Position numbers and translations under genes: made by a program. From positions 1 through 62,263 of the forward strand of contig DAIDHH010000059.1 of assembly GCA_027452045.1 (NCBI GenBank): DNA of 62,263 nt. Reading direction: 5' to 3'. Below the pieces are notes generated by a model, which was not told where the DNA came from, searched no databases, and saw only the letters and a program-made list of their open reading frames with translations. Shown in pieces: positions 1-7,966 of this stretch. The stretch is from Gammaproteobacteria bacterium (lineage in GTDB: Bacteria > Pseudomonadota > Gammaproteobacteria > Steroidobacterales > Steroidobacteraceae). Position 1 is the first letter of the stretch. Each line of letters opens with the position of its first letter.

Positions 1-61
1 CGGCATCGGCGACGCTCGATCCGCCGAACTTGTGCACGACCCAGGGCACGGAATTCGACAT
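1..61 (-). CDS. Aspartate kinase, N-terminal fragment (runs off the window edge)
   Basis: The minus strand opens with ATG at 61 and encodes about 20 residues ending in HKFGGSSVADA. This is the N-terminal phosphate/aspartate-binding signature of aspartokinases (K-F-G-G-[ST]-S-V), the first enzyme of the Asp-derived amino acid pathway (Lys, Thr, Met). The rest lies outside the window, so I cannot tell a monofunctional LysC from a fused aspartokinase-homoserine dehydrogenase. It is divergent from the xdhC-family gene. Confidence 0.75.
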   Translation of the reverse strand, partial: MSNSVPWVVHKFGGSSVADA

Positions 62-206
62 GGGAGTGGGAATCACCTGAGGGAAAGCCGTGCGACTCTA
101 CTGATCGGCACACCGGGAAGCAACGTGAGGGCGCCAAAAAAAGACCTCTCGCACCGCAACCGATGCCACCGGCGGGCGGTGCCGGGCGATACGGCATACG
201 GCCATG

Positions 207-219
207 CATAATTGCCCGT
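207..219 (+). promoter_or_regulatory. -10-like hexamer just before the xdhC-family GTG start
   Basis: CATAAT at 207-212 is followed by seven bases and then GTG at 220. That is the distance expected between a -10 box and a transcription start, so the mRNA may be leaderless. No Shine-Dalgarno and no clear -35 are visible. Confidence 0.4.
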
Positions 220-1287
220 GTGGAATCCTCTATTGCGCCACTTCTTCCGCTGTTCGAGCGCGAGCGCTCAGCCGGGCGCCCCGTTGTGCTCGGCGTGCTG
301 CTGCACACGGCCGGCTCGACCTACCGCCGCCCCGGCGCACTCCTGCTCATCGCGGCAAGCGGCGAATATGCGGGCCTGCTCGCCGGCGGCTGCCTCGAAG
401 GGGACCTGGCGCAGCATGCCCAGGAGGTGCTCGACAGCGGGCGGGCGCGCCTGATCGGCTATGACCTGCGTAACCCGGACGATCTCATCTGGGGCATGGG
501 CGCAGGCTGCGAAGGCGCGATGCGCATCCTCTTGCTCCGCGTGGGCCCAGAGGAGCACTGGCAGCCGCTCGTCACTCTCGCTGGGGCGCTCGCGGCCCAC
601 GAGCCCGCCGCCGTGGGCATCGTCGCGGAATCCGCCCTCCCCGCAATCCCGCCCGGCACGCTGATCCTCACCGACGCTGAGACCGTCGAGGTTCTGCCCG
701 CCTCGGCCCGAGCGAGACTGCTTCAGCCCGAGCTCGCCGAGGCGGTGCGGGCGGCGCGCCAGGCGAGCGCTCCCGGCTGGCTCGAAATCCCGGGCTGCCG
801 GGTACTGCTGCTACCGCTGGCGCTCCCGCCGAGACTGCTGCTGCTCGGGGGCGGACCGGATGCCCAGCCGGTGGCGGATTTTGCCGCCCGGCTGCACTGG
901 AAAGTCACCGTGGCCGACCATCGGCCGCGCTATGCCCTCCCCGCCCGGTTCCCCGGCGCCGAACGCGTGATCCTCGTTCGCCCCGAGGCGCTGTCCGAGG
1001 AGGTGGAGCTGGCCCGATTCACCGCGGCGGTGGTCATGAGCCACCACCTGCCCACGGATCTGCAGTACCTGAGGGCGCTGTGCGTGAACGCTCCGCCCTA
1101 CATCGGGTTGCTCGGTCCCCCGGCGCGCCGCGAGAAGCTTCTCGCCGAGCTCGGGACCGAGGCCGTGCGGCTGCGGGAGCGGCTGCGCGCCCCGGTGGGG
1201 CTGAATCTCGGCGGCCGCTCGCCGGAGGCCATTGCGCTTGCCATCGTGGCGGAGATTCTGGCGTTCGTGCACAAACCCTTAGAATGA
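220..1287 (+). CDS. XdhC/CoxI family molybdenum hydroxylase maturation protein
   Basis: 355 residues from GTG at 220; the frame stays open upstream to an ATG at 163, but the GTG sits right behind a -10-like box and the family's N-terminus begins about here. The N-terminal domain has the family signatures GSTYRRPGA and GGCLE and a GAGCEG motif near residue 96. The C-terminal half is a Rossmann domain with a LLLLGGGPDAQPVADF glycine loop. XdhC proteins bind molybdenum cofactor, help sulfurate it and insert it into xanthine-dehydrogenase-type enzymes. It leads a three-gene run with an unknown gene (starting directly after its stop) and a MocA-like cytidylyltransferase. No molybdoenzyme structural gene is present here. 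Confidence 0.85.
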   Translation: MESSIAPLLPLFERERSAGRPVVLGVLLHTAGSTYRRPGALLLIAASGEYAGLLAGGCLEGDLAQHAQEVLDSGRARLIGYDLRNPDDLIWGMGAGCEGAMRILLLRVGPEEHWQPLVTLAGALAAHEPAAVGIVAESALPAIPPGTLILTDAETVEVLPASARARLLQPELAEAVRAARQASAPGWLEIPGCRVLLLPLALPPRLLLLGGGPDAQPVADFAARLHWKVTVADHRPRYALPARFPGAERVILVRPEALSEEVELARFTAAVVMSHHLPTDLQYLRALCVNAPPYIGLLGPPARREKLLAELGTEAVRLRERLRAPVGLNLGGRSPEAIALAIVAEILAFVHKPLE

Positions 1288-1851
1288 GTGCCCATGAACG
1301 AAATCGAACTCATCCGTGCCCAGCTCCTCGCCGAGCGCAGCCACGCCTCCCAGGTCGCCCACGCCTGCGTGGCAGCCATCAGCGGGGGGCAGCCGGCGGG
1401 ACCCGAAGAGGCGCGCGCGTTTCGCGACACATGCGTGAGCTACCTCGTGTGGGTGCTGGCGCGCTTCGAGCAACGCGACCAGCTGCTCGCCGAGCACCTG
1501 CAGACCCTCCCCGGTGGCTCGCACGAGGACACGCTGCCGGCTGGGCTCATGGAGGTTGCCGCGCGCACGGGCACGAGCCGCGAGGCGCTTGCAAAGCTCG
1601 AGGCGGCGCTAGGCGCGGCCGATCCGGATGTCGCCCGCGCCGCGTGGCAGGAGTTCGCGAGGTTCTTCCATGCCGCCTGGAGCGAGCGGCGGGTGGCGAT
1701 CGAGCGGCAGTTGACTCAGCTCACCGGAGTGGCCAGCTGGCGCGCCGTGTGCGCCGTCGATGCCGATTCCATCCTCGAAGAACGCAATCGCTACGACCGG
1801 GTCGTCGCACGCCTTCCCGCGGGCATCACGCTGCACAGCCCGCAGCTATGA
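1288..1851 (+). CDS. Uncharacterised protein between xdhC-family and mocA-like genes
   Basis: 187 residues; GTG at 1288 directly follows the upstream TGA, and ATG at 1294 is an alternative start two codons in. I do not recognise the family. The sequence looks all-helical, soluble and rich in Ala, Glu and Arg, with no signal peptide or membrane segment. It has scattered His residues early and a FHAAW segment near residue 127, loosely recalling four-helix proteins, but no complete metal-binding pattern. Its stop overlaps the mocA-like start (ATGA), so the three genes are probably translated together. The position suggests a role in molybdenum cofactor handling; that is inference from context only. 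Confidence 0.7.
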   Translation: MPMNEIELIRAQLLAERSHASQVAHACVAAISGGQPAGPEEARAFRDTCVSYLVWVLARFEQRDQLLAEHLQTLPGGSHEDTLPAGLMEVAARTGTSREALAKLEAALGAADPDVARAAWQEFARFFHAAWSERRVAIERQLTQLTGVASWRAVCAVDADSILEERNRYDRVVARLPAGITLHSPQL

Positions 1852-2459
1852 GCTTCGAGTCCCGCGAGGGTCTGCACGCAATCGTACTCGCCGCGGGCGC
1901 CTCGAGGCGCTTCGGCTCGATCAAACAGCGTGTACGGCTCGACGGACGAGCACTGCTCAACACGATGGTGGAGAGAGCCGGGCAAGTCGCCGATGAGGTC
2001 CTGGTCGTGCTCGGCGCACACGCCGCGCAGCTTGCCCCGATGCTCGGCCACACCCGCGCTACGGTGGTCATCAATAGAGGTTGGGAGGAAGGCCTCGCGA
2101 GCTCCATTCGCTCAGGTCTCGCGCGCCTGCCGGCCTCGTGCGCCGGCGCCCTGTTGCTCCTCGGCGACCAGGCGCGGGTCAGCGCGGAGGATCTGCGGCG
2201 CCTCCGCGCGGCCTGGGTCCGCCAGCGCGATTCGATCGTCGCGGCGCGCTTCGGCGCCCTCACGGGCCCCCCGGCCATCTTCCCGCGCTGTGTTTTTCCC
2301 GATCTCACCGAGCTTCGCGGGGACGTGGGCGCCCGGCGAGTCATCGAACGTCACCTCAGCCGGCTGATCGCCATACCGATGCCGAACGCGGCCTTCGACC
2401 TCGACACGCCGGAGGATCTCGAGGCGCTCTCGGCCTCGCCCTCGCTACAAACCCCATAG
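1848..2459 (+). CDS. mocA: MocA-like molybdenum cofactor cytidylyltransferase (MobA-like NTP transferase)
   Basis: 203 residues from ATG at 1848, overlapping the preceding stop by four bases. Residues 14-27 carry the nucleotide-binding signature LAAGASRRFG...K of the MobA/MocA family. A GDQ segment near residue 105 replaces the usual metal-binding GD-Q/GDMP region, and GPPAIFPRCVFPDL corresponds to the conserved GHP/GPP-F-R segment. MocA transfers CMP from CTP to molybdopterin-Mo to make the MCD cofactor used by xanthine-dehydrogenase-type enzymes, which fits the XdhC neighbour. A related nucleotidyltransferase specificity cannot be ruled out. Confidence 0.8.
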   Translation: MSFESREGLHAIVLAAGASRRFGSIKQRVRLDGRALLNTMVERAGQVADEVLVVLGAHAAQLAPMLGHTRATVVINRGWEEGLASSIRSGLARLPASCAGALLLLGDQARVSAEDLRRLRAAWVRQRDSIVAARFGALTGPPAIFPRCVFPDLTELRGDVGARRVIERHLSRLIAIPMPNAAFDLDTPEDLEALSASPSLQTP

Positions 2460-2468
2460 CACAACCGA

Positions 2469-2852
2469 TCAGCAGGTCTCGCCACTCCCGGTCTTGGGGT
2501 GCGGGAAGTTGTCCGACTCGTCCTCGCCCTCCCGTGGCGCAAGGCAGGCGAAGTCCTTCTCCACCATCACGCGCAGCTCCCCCGATACCGTCGGCTGGCT
2601 GCCGCTCAAGGTCACCAGATCCGTGCCGTACCACTGCGCCACGAGCGCCTCCGGGATGCGAACATGGATGAGATTATCAATATAACTTACTGATATATCA
2701 GTTATTTTTCCATCTGCGCTCACCCGATAGGCAAGTCGTGCGCCGCCTGGAAACGCGATCGCATCCTCGACCTCGCCGCGCTCGGCCAGGGTGCGCACTT
2801 CGCCCTGCGACAGGCGCAATCGCAGCGAACTGCCCCGGATTCTCAGTTTCAC
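2469..2852 (-). CDS. DUF7009-like small protein
   Basis: 127 residues from GTG at 2852, which overlaps the stop of the CoA ester lyase (GTGA). The N-terminus MKLRIRGSSLRLRLSQGEV and the acidic tail APREGEDESDNFPHPK match my memory of proteins annotated DUF7009, whose function is unknown. It is soluble with no signal peptide and looks beta-rich in the middle. The tight overlap suggests it is made with the MaoC and CitE-like proteins. It converges on the mocA-like gene with only nine bases between them. Confidence 0.65.
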   Translation of the reverse strand: MKLRIRGSSLRLRLSQGEVRTLAERGEVEDAIAFPGGARLAYRVSADGKITDISVSYIDNLIHVRIPEALVAQWYGTDLVTLSGSQPTVSGELRVMVEKDFACLAPREGEDESDNFPHPKTGSGETC

Positions 2853-3760
2853 GGCGTGCTCCTCGTGTCATTCACGGCCGCAAGGATACGCTGCGCCTGC
2901 AGCAAGTGGGGCCGGTCGATCATCTGACCGTCGAGCTCCGTCACGCCCGCTCCAGAGGCGCCCTGAAAGGCCCGCACCACGCGATGGGCCCACTCGATCT
3001 CGGTCGCCGTCGGGGTGAATGCCTCGTTGATGATCGCGATCTGATCGGGGTGGATCGCGAGCTTGCCGGTAAAACCATCGCCTCGCGCCTCACTGCACTC
3101 GCGGCGCAATCCCTCGGCGTTGCGGAAATCGGTATATACCCCATCGATCGCCGCGACGCCGATGGCCGCGGCGGCGAGCAGGCAGCTGGTGCGGGCCAGC
3201 TGGAAGCTCGGGCGCAGCATTCCCGCGGCATCGAACTTCACGCGTGCGCCGATGGCCGCCGCCAGATCCTCCATGCCCCAGGTCAGCCCCGTCAGGCGCC
3301 GCGCAGAGGACGGTTGCGCGGCGGCGGCGCGCGCATAGCCGGGAAGCGCGAGCAGTCCCGCGGGCGTCTCGGTCGCGATCACGAGAAGCGGTGTCGAGCC
3401 GACCAGCAGCCCCTGCCCGGACTCGAGCGCCTCGAGCGAGCGCGCCACCCGCTCGATGTCCTCGTAGGCATCGACCTTGGGGAGCACGATGCCGGCGGGC
3501 CGGCCGGGCAACACAGCGGTCAGGTCCTCGAACAGCCGCCCGCTCGAGAGCGCATTCACCCGCACCCACAGCCTCTGGCGGGCCCGCTCGCGCTCACTCT
3601 GCAGAAACTCGTACACCATGGCCCGCGCCGCGAGCAGCCGCTCGGGCGCCACCGAGTCCTCCAGATCGAGGATGAGCGCATCGGCATCGGTGGCGAGACC
3701 CTTCGCCTGCTTGCGCTCGCTGTCCCCGGGCACGAACAGGAGCGAGCGCAGGGCGCTCAC
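2849..3760 (-). CDS. CitE-like CoA ester lyase (HpcH/HpaI aldolase family)
   Basis: 303 residues from GTG at 3760, overlapping the MaoC stop (GTGA). The opening SLLFVPGDSERK and ADALILDLEDSVAP are the standard first strands of the CitE/malyl-CoA lyase TIM barrel. Further on are VNALSSG, GIVLPKVD and a FTGKLAIHPDQI segment with the usual C-terminal Asp/His-Pro region. Relatives cleave or hydrolyse malyl-CoA, methylmalyl-CoA or citramalyl-CoA. Pairing with a MaoC hydratase suggests a short route hydrating an unsaturated CoA ester and then cleaving the beta-hydroxy product. The exact substrate cannot be read from sequence. Confidence 0.85.
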   Translation of the reverse strand: MSALRSLLFVPGDSERKQAKGLATDADALILDLEDSVAPERLLAARAMVYEFLQSERERARQRLWVRVNALSSGRLFEDLTAVLPGRPAGIVLPKVDAYEDIERVARSLEALESGQGLLVGSTPLLVIATETPAGLLALPGYARAAAAQPSSARRLTGLTWGMEDLAAAIGARVKFDAAGMLRPSFQLARTSCLLAAAAIGVAAIDGVYTDFRNAEGLRRECSEARGDGFTGKLAIHPDQIAIINEAFTPTATEIEWAHRVVRAFQGASGAGVTELDGQMIDRPHLLQAQRILAAVNDTRSTP

Positions 3761-4206
3761 GCGGGCCTCTTCAACATGAGTGCCGCGCGGCGGCAGGAGG
3801 CCACTTCCTCATCGCGCTGGTTGAAGGCGCGGTGGTCGAAAAGCACGATCCCGGAGTCGCTGCGCGAGCGGCTCTCGCGTACGGAATGCACCGTCGTCAC
3901 GGCGTGCAGCGTATCCCCGATCAGCACGGGCCGCGGGAACTTGACCTCCTCCCAGCCGAGGTTGCCGATCGTGGTACCGAAGGTCGTGTCGTACACCGAC
4001 AGTCCCACCAGCAGGCCCAGAGTGAACACGCTGTTGACGATGCGCTGCCCGAAGGGGCTCTCCTTGCAGTACTCGGCGTCCAAATGGATGGCCGCCGGGT
4101 TCATGGTGAGCGCGCTGAAGAGCAGATTGTCGGTCTCGGTGACGGTGCGCCGCACCTGGTGCTCGAACCGCTGCCCGACGGTGAATTCCTCGAAATACAG
4201 TCCCAT
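3757..4206 (-). CDS. MaoC family dehydratase
   Basis: 149 residues, a single hot-dog domain of normal length. The catalytic region is TETDNLLFSALTMNPAAIHLD: the hydratase-2 Asp is represented by the T-x-x-D-N/N-P-x-x-x-H stretch, and a G-x-x-x-x-x-G segment follows. Family members hydrate enoyl-CoA esters, and proteins of this subtype often sit beside CitE-like lyases, as here. The start is preceded by a good GGGGGAAGGA ribosome site. It is the first gene of the MaoC, lyase, DUF7009-like operon; a GATAAT box lies in the leader region upstream. Confidence 0.85.
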   Translation of the reverse strand: MGLYFEEFTVGQRFEHQVRRTVTETDNLLFSALTMNPAAIHLDAEYCKESPFGQRIVNSVFTLGLLVGLSVYDTTFGTTIGNLGWEEVKFPRPVLIGDTLHAVTTVHSVRESRSRSDSGIVLFDHRAFNQRDEEVASCRRAALMLKRPA

Positions 4207-4350
4207 CGATCCTTCCCCCTGGTCTTGAACAGGTGGCCCATTATCGCACCAGCGAGCCTCGGGCTGCGCCCGGGGCGCGGTGGGCGCGGCTCATAACCAC
4301 CCGCGCACCCCGCCAAACCACTCGGTATTTAGTGCTCCGGCGAGGCCCGC

Positions 4351-4363
4351 CTATAGTCGCCCC
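4351..4363 (+). promoter_or_regulatory. -10-like box abutting the sulfite reductase start; 12-mer shared with the cysH promoter
   Basis: CTATAGTCGCCC at 4351-4362 is identical to 9034-9045 in front of cysH. TATAGT at 4352-4357 ends six bases before ATG and there is no Shine-Dalgarno, so the transcript may be leaderless. No good -35 is visible, which fits a promoter needing an activator such as CysB (inference). Confidence 0.5.
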
Positions 4364-6052
4364 ATGTATCGCTACGATCAGATCGACCGGGAGCTGCTGG
4401 CGCAGCGCACCGAGCAATTCCGCGAGCAGACGCGGCGTTTCCTCGCCGGCGAGCTCTCCGAGGACGATTTCCGGCAATTGCGCCTGCGCAACGGTCTTTA
4501 CCAGCAGCGGCATGCGCCCATGCTGCGCATCGCGGTGCCCTATGGCCTCCTCGAGTCCGCGCAGCTGCGCCGGATGGCTCACGTCGTGCGCAAGTACGAC
4601 AAGGGCTACGGCCACTTCACCACCCGCCAGAACATTCAGCTCAACTGGCCGCAGCTCGCCGCAGTGCCCGACCTTCTCGCCGAGCTCGCCGAGGTGCAGT
4701 TGCACAGCATCCAGGCCTGCGGCAACGACACCCGCAACATCACGAGCGACTACCTCGCGGGCGTGGCGGACGATGAGAGCGTCGATCCGCGGCCCTACTG
4801 CGAGCTGCTGCGCCAGTTCGTGGCGCTGCATCCGGAGTTCTACTGGCTGCCGCGCAAGTTCAAGTTCGGCTTCACCGGCGCGAAGGTGGATCGGGCGGCC
4901 ACACGGACCAACGATGCCGCGGTGCACGTGCTGCGCCGCGATGGCGCCATCGGCTACCGCTTCTTCGTCGGCGGCGGTCTCGGACGCCTGCCCCTGCTCG
5001 CCCAGGAGATGAACTCCTTCGTACCGGAGTCGGACCTCCTGCTCTACGCCTGCGCCATCCTTCGCACCTTCAACCGCTTCGGGCGGCGCGACAACATCCA
5101 CAAGGCGCGCATCAAGATCGTGCTCAGGGAGTGGGGCATCGAGCGCTTTCGCGCGGCGATCGAGGAGGAGTACGCGAAAATCGGCTCGAGCGCCGAGGGC
5201 GGGCAGCTGCGGCTCCTGCCCGAGGACATCGAGCGCATGCGGGGCCATTTCAGCGCGCCGCCCTACCTGGCGGCCGCCGAGGCGGCGGCCGACCTGAGGC
5301 CGCGGATCGCGAGCGATCCGCGCTTCGCCGCGTGGGTGAAGCGCAACGTGCGCGCGCACAAGGTCCCCGGCTATCGCATCGTGTTCGTGTCGCTCAAGGC
5401 GCCGGGTGAGGCCCCGGGGGATTGCACCGCCGAACAGTTCGAGACCCTGGCCGAGCTCTGCGACGCCTACAGCTTCGGCGAGCTGCGCTCCACCTATGAT
5501 CAGAACCTGGTGCTCGCGGATGTCGCCGAGCGCGACCTGTATGAGCTTTGGGTGAAGCTCGATGCCGCCAGGCTCGCCACACCCAACATCGGTCTCACCA
5601 CCGACATGATCGCCTGCCCCGGCCTGGATTTCTGCGGCCTCGCCAATGCCGGCACGCTCGGGGTGACACAGGACATCTACCGGCGCTTCGACTCCCTCGA
5701 GGCACAGTACGAGATCGGCCCCATCCGCATCACCATGAGCGGCTGCATGAACGGCTGCGGCCATCACAGCGTCGGACACATCGGCATCCTCGGCGTCGAC
5801 AAGCATGGGGAGGAGTGGTACCAGGTGACACTCGGCGGCAGCCCGGGGAATGATGCGGCCATCGGCGAGCGTGTCGGGCGGGCGCTTGCGCGCAATGAGA
5901 TCGCCGATGGCGTCGAGCGGCTGATCCGCGCCTACCTCGAGCTGCGCAGCGACGAGGACGAGACCTTCATCGAGTGCTATCGCCGCCTCGGCATGGCGCC
6001 CTTCAAGGCGCGCCTGTATGACACCGAGGACCCGGAGGCGGCCGCGGCATGA
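4364..6052 (+). CDS. cysI: Assimilatory sulfite reductase, hemoprotein (CysI-like nitrite/sulfite reductase)
   Basis: 562 residues from ATG at 4364 (an in-frame extension to 4280 has no supporting signal). The protein has the duplicated ferredoxin-like/siroheme architecture. The [4Fe-4S]-siroheme ligands are in CPGLDFCGLANA (C-x5-C) and SGCMNGCGHH (C-x3-C), and HFTTRQNIQLNW near the N-terminus is a typical anion/siroheme-contacting segment. It reduces sulfite to sulfide by six electrons. No CysJ flavoprotein is encoded nearby, so ferredoxin or another donor is likely. The next gene, a DUF934 protein, overlaps by four bases and usually accompanies this enzyme type. A nitrite reductase role is less likely given the cys surroundings. 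Confidence 0.9.
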   Translation: MYRYDQIDRELLAQRTEQFREQTRRFLAGELSEDDFRQLRLRNGLYQQRHAPMLRIAVPYGLLESAQLRRMAHVVRKYDKGYGHFTTRQNIQLNWPQLAAVPDLLAELAEVQLHSIQACGNDTRNITSDYLAGVADDESVDPRPYCELLRQFVALHPEFYWLPRKFKFGFTGAKVDRAATRTNDAAVHVLRRDGAIGYRFFVGGGLGRLPLLAQEMNSFVPESDLLLYACAILRTFNRFGRRDNIHKARIKIVLREWGIERFRAAIEEEYAKIGSSAEGGQLRLLPEDIERMRGHFSAPPYLAAAEAAADLRPRIASDPRFAAWVKRNVRAHKVPGYRIVFVSLKAPGEAPGDCTAEQFETLAELCDAYSFGELRSTYDQNLVLADVAERDLYELWVKLDAARLATPNIGLTTDMIACPGLDFCGLANAGTLGVTQDIYRRFDSLEAQYEIGPIRITMSGCMNGCGHHSVGHIGILGVDKHGEEWYQVTLGGSPGNDAAIGERVGRALARNEIADGVERLIRAYLELRSDEDETFIECYRRLGMAPFKARLYDTEDPEAAAA

Positions 6053-6555
6053 GCCAGATCATTCACCGGCACGCCATCACCGAAAATGACTGGACTCTCG
6101 CGGTGGATGGAACGACGCAGCCACACGCTGGCGGCAAGCTCATCGTGCCGCTCGCCCGCTGGAGGCTCGAGCGCGAGGAATTGCTCGCGGGCGCTGCGGC
6201 GGTCGGCGTGCTGCTGCCGAACACCGAGGACATCGAGGCCATCCATCCCGAGATCGCCGATCGTCCCCTGATCGCGCTGCAGTTTCCGGTGTTCACCGAT
6301 GGGCGGGCGCTCACCCAGGCCGTGTTGCTGCGCAACCGCCTCGGCTTTACCGGCGAGCTGCGCGCGGTGGGCGATGTGGTGCGGGATCTGGTCTTCTGGC
6401 TCGGGCGCTGCGGCTTCGATGCCATCGTTCCGCGCCCCGACCAGAACCTCGAGGCCTGCCGATCAGCACTGGATGAGATCCGCGTCGCCTATCAGCCGGC
6501 CGCCGATGGCCACGTGCCGGTGTGGGCGAGAAGGCGCGTGCGCGCAACCGCCTGA
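6049..6555 (+). CDS. DUF934 family protein associated with sulfite reductase
   Basis: 168 residues, start overlapping the sulfite reductase stop (ATGA). Recognisable DUF934 features are the LLPNTEDIEAI segment, IALQFPVFTDGRALTQA, a LLRNRLGFTGELRAVGDVVRD block and GFDAIVPRPDQ near the C-terminus. The family is described as a probable oxidoreductase-associated protein in sulfite reduction, but its biochemical role is not established. Translational coupling supports a stoichiometric partner or an assembly/electron-transfer helper of the upstream enzyme. Confidence 0.85.
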   Translation: MSQIIHRHAITENDWTLAVDGTTQPHAGGKLIVPLARWRLEREELLAGAAAVGVLLPNTEDIEAIHPEIADRPLIALQFPVFTDGRALTQAVLLRNRLGFTGELRAVGDVVRDLVFWLGRCGFDAIVPRPDQNLEACRSALDEIRVAYQPAADGHVPVWARRRVRATA

Positions 6556-6580
6556 TCTGTGTCACCCGGGAGCCGTCTCC

Positions 6581-7942
6581 TCAGGCGCGCCCGCACTGCC
6601 GGTTGATCCCGGCCCAGTGCGCCGCGAGCGCTCTCGTGAGCGCCCCTGCCGGCAGCTGCCAGCGCCAGTTCTGCGGCAGCTGGGTGCCGGGGGTGTTCAG
6701 CCTCGCCTCCGAGCCGAGTCCGAGCAGGTCCTGGGCGGGTATCACCGCGAGTGTGGCCGCGCAATCGAGCGCGGCCCGGGCGAGCGCTTCCGGCATCGCA
6801 TCGGGCCCGAAACCCATCACCCGATCGACGTACTCGCGTGCCGAGGCATCGAGGCTGCGGTACCAGCCCACCGTCGTGTCGTTATCGTGCGTGCCGGTAT
6901 AGGCCACACAGTCCGCCTCGATCCGATGGGGCAGGTGCGGGTTGTCCGGCGAGCCATCGAAGGCGAACTGCAGCACCCGCATGCCGGGCAGGCCGAAGTC
7001 CCGGCGCAGCGCCACCACATCCTCGGTGATCAGGCCAAGATCCTCCGCCACGATCGGCAGATCGCCGCTCTCCTCGCGCAAGAGCGCGAGCAGCTCCCGC
7101 CCCGGCGTCGCGCACCACTGCCCGCCCCTGGCATCGGCAGCGCCCGCCGGAACCGCCCAATGCGCCGCGAAAGCCCGGAAGTGATCGATGCGCAGCAGGT
7201 CCACACGGGCGAGCTGCGCCGCAACGCGCGCGCGCCAGTAGGCGAAGCGCTCGCGCTGCAAGGTGTGCCAGTCATAGAGCGGATTGCCCCAGACCTGCCC
7301 GCGCTCGGAAAAATAGTCGGGCGGCACACCGGCCACCGCGCTCGCCCTGCCCGTGGCATCGAGTTGAAACTGCTCGCGGTACATCCAGGTCTCGGCGGAC
7401 ATCGGTCCGACATAGAACGGCAGGTCGCCGAAGAGGCGCACGCCGCGCGAGTGCGCATACTCGCGCAGCCTTCGCCACTGGATGAAGAACGCGAATTGCT
7501 CGAGGCGGATGCGCTCGATCTCGGCGGCATGCTCGCGCCGCAGCCGCTCGAGGGCGGCCGGATCCCGCTCGCGCAGCACATCGGGCCAGCTCCACCAGGG
7601 CGCTCCCGCATGGCGCGTGCTCAGCACCTCGAAGAGCGCGTAATCATCCAGCCAGTTCCAGGTGGCCTCGGCAAACGCCGCATGCTCCTCGGGAAGCGCC
7701 TCAGCCGACGGAGCCGGATCGAGGAAGTCGCTGTTGCCGGCGAAATCCGAGCGCGCGAAGTACGGTGAGCGATCCGCTCCCGTCGGCCCGAGGGGCAGAA
7801 ACTGCCACACGCTGAACCCGGCCTCGGCCAGCCAGTCGATGAACGCCCGCCCGCCCCGGCCGAGCGGCGCCTCGAGCGAGCTCAGGTGCAGCAGCACCCC
7901 GGCGCGGCGCCGGTCGAGCGCCGGCAGGCGATGATCACTCAT
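6581..7942 (-). CDS. malQ: 4-alpha-glucanotransferase (amylomaltase, GH77)
   Basis: 453 residues, slightly shorter than the usual roughly 500. GH77 landmarks are present: RRAGVLLHLSSL at the N-terminus, PYFARSDFAGNSDFLD, LLRIDHFRAF (nucleophile Asp), PIVAEDLG (acid/base Glu) and YTGTHDNDTTVGWY (third catalytic Asp). The enzyme disproportionates maltodextrins in glycogen/starch metabolism. It lies 24 bases downstream of cysB on the same strand and converges on the DUF934 gene. No other glycogen gene is present, so its placement among sulfur genes looks incidental. Confidence 0.9.
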   Translation of the reverse strand: MSDHRLPALDRRRAGVLLHLSSLEAPLGRGGRAFIDWLAEAGFSVWQFLPLGPTGADRSPYFARSDFAGNSDFLDPAPSAEALPEEHAAFAEATWNWLDDYALFEVLSTRHAGAPWWSWPDVLRERDPAALERLRREHAAEIERIRLEQFAFFIQWRRLREYAHSRGVRLFGDLPFYVGPMSAETWMYREQFQLDATGRASAVAGVPPDYFSERGQVWGNPLYDWHTLQRERFAYWRARVAAQLARVDLLRIDHFRAFAAHWAVPAGAADARGGQWCATPGRELLALLREESGDLPIVAEDLGLITEDVVALRRDFGLPGMRVLQFAFDGSPDNPHLPHRIEADCVAYTGTHDNDTTVGWYRSLDASAREYVDRVMGFGPDAMPEALARAALDCAATLAVIPAQDLLGLGSEARLNTPGTQLPQNWRWQLPAGALTRALAAHWAGINRQCGRA

Positions 7943-7966
7943 GCTGACAACCCGTATGCGCCGCCA

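Noticed and set aside
2738-4228. A 496-codon plus-strand open frame opposite the MaoC/CitE-like operon
   Set aside because: The minus-strand genes have clear family motifs and tight overlaps; the plus frame has none.
4241-5806. A 521-codon minus-strand open frame opposite sulfite reductase
   Set aside because: The plus strand carries the siroheme ligands; the minus frame lacks any known pattern.
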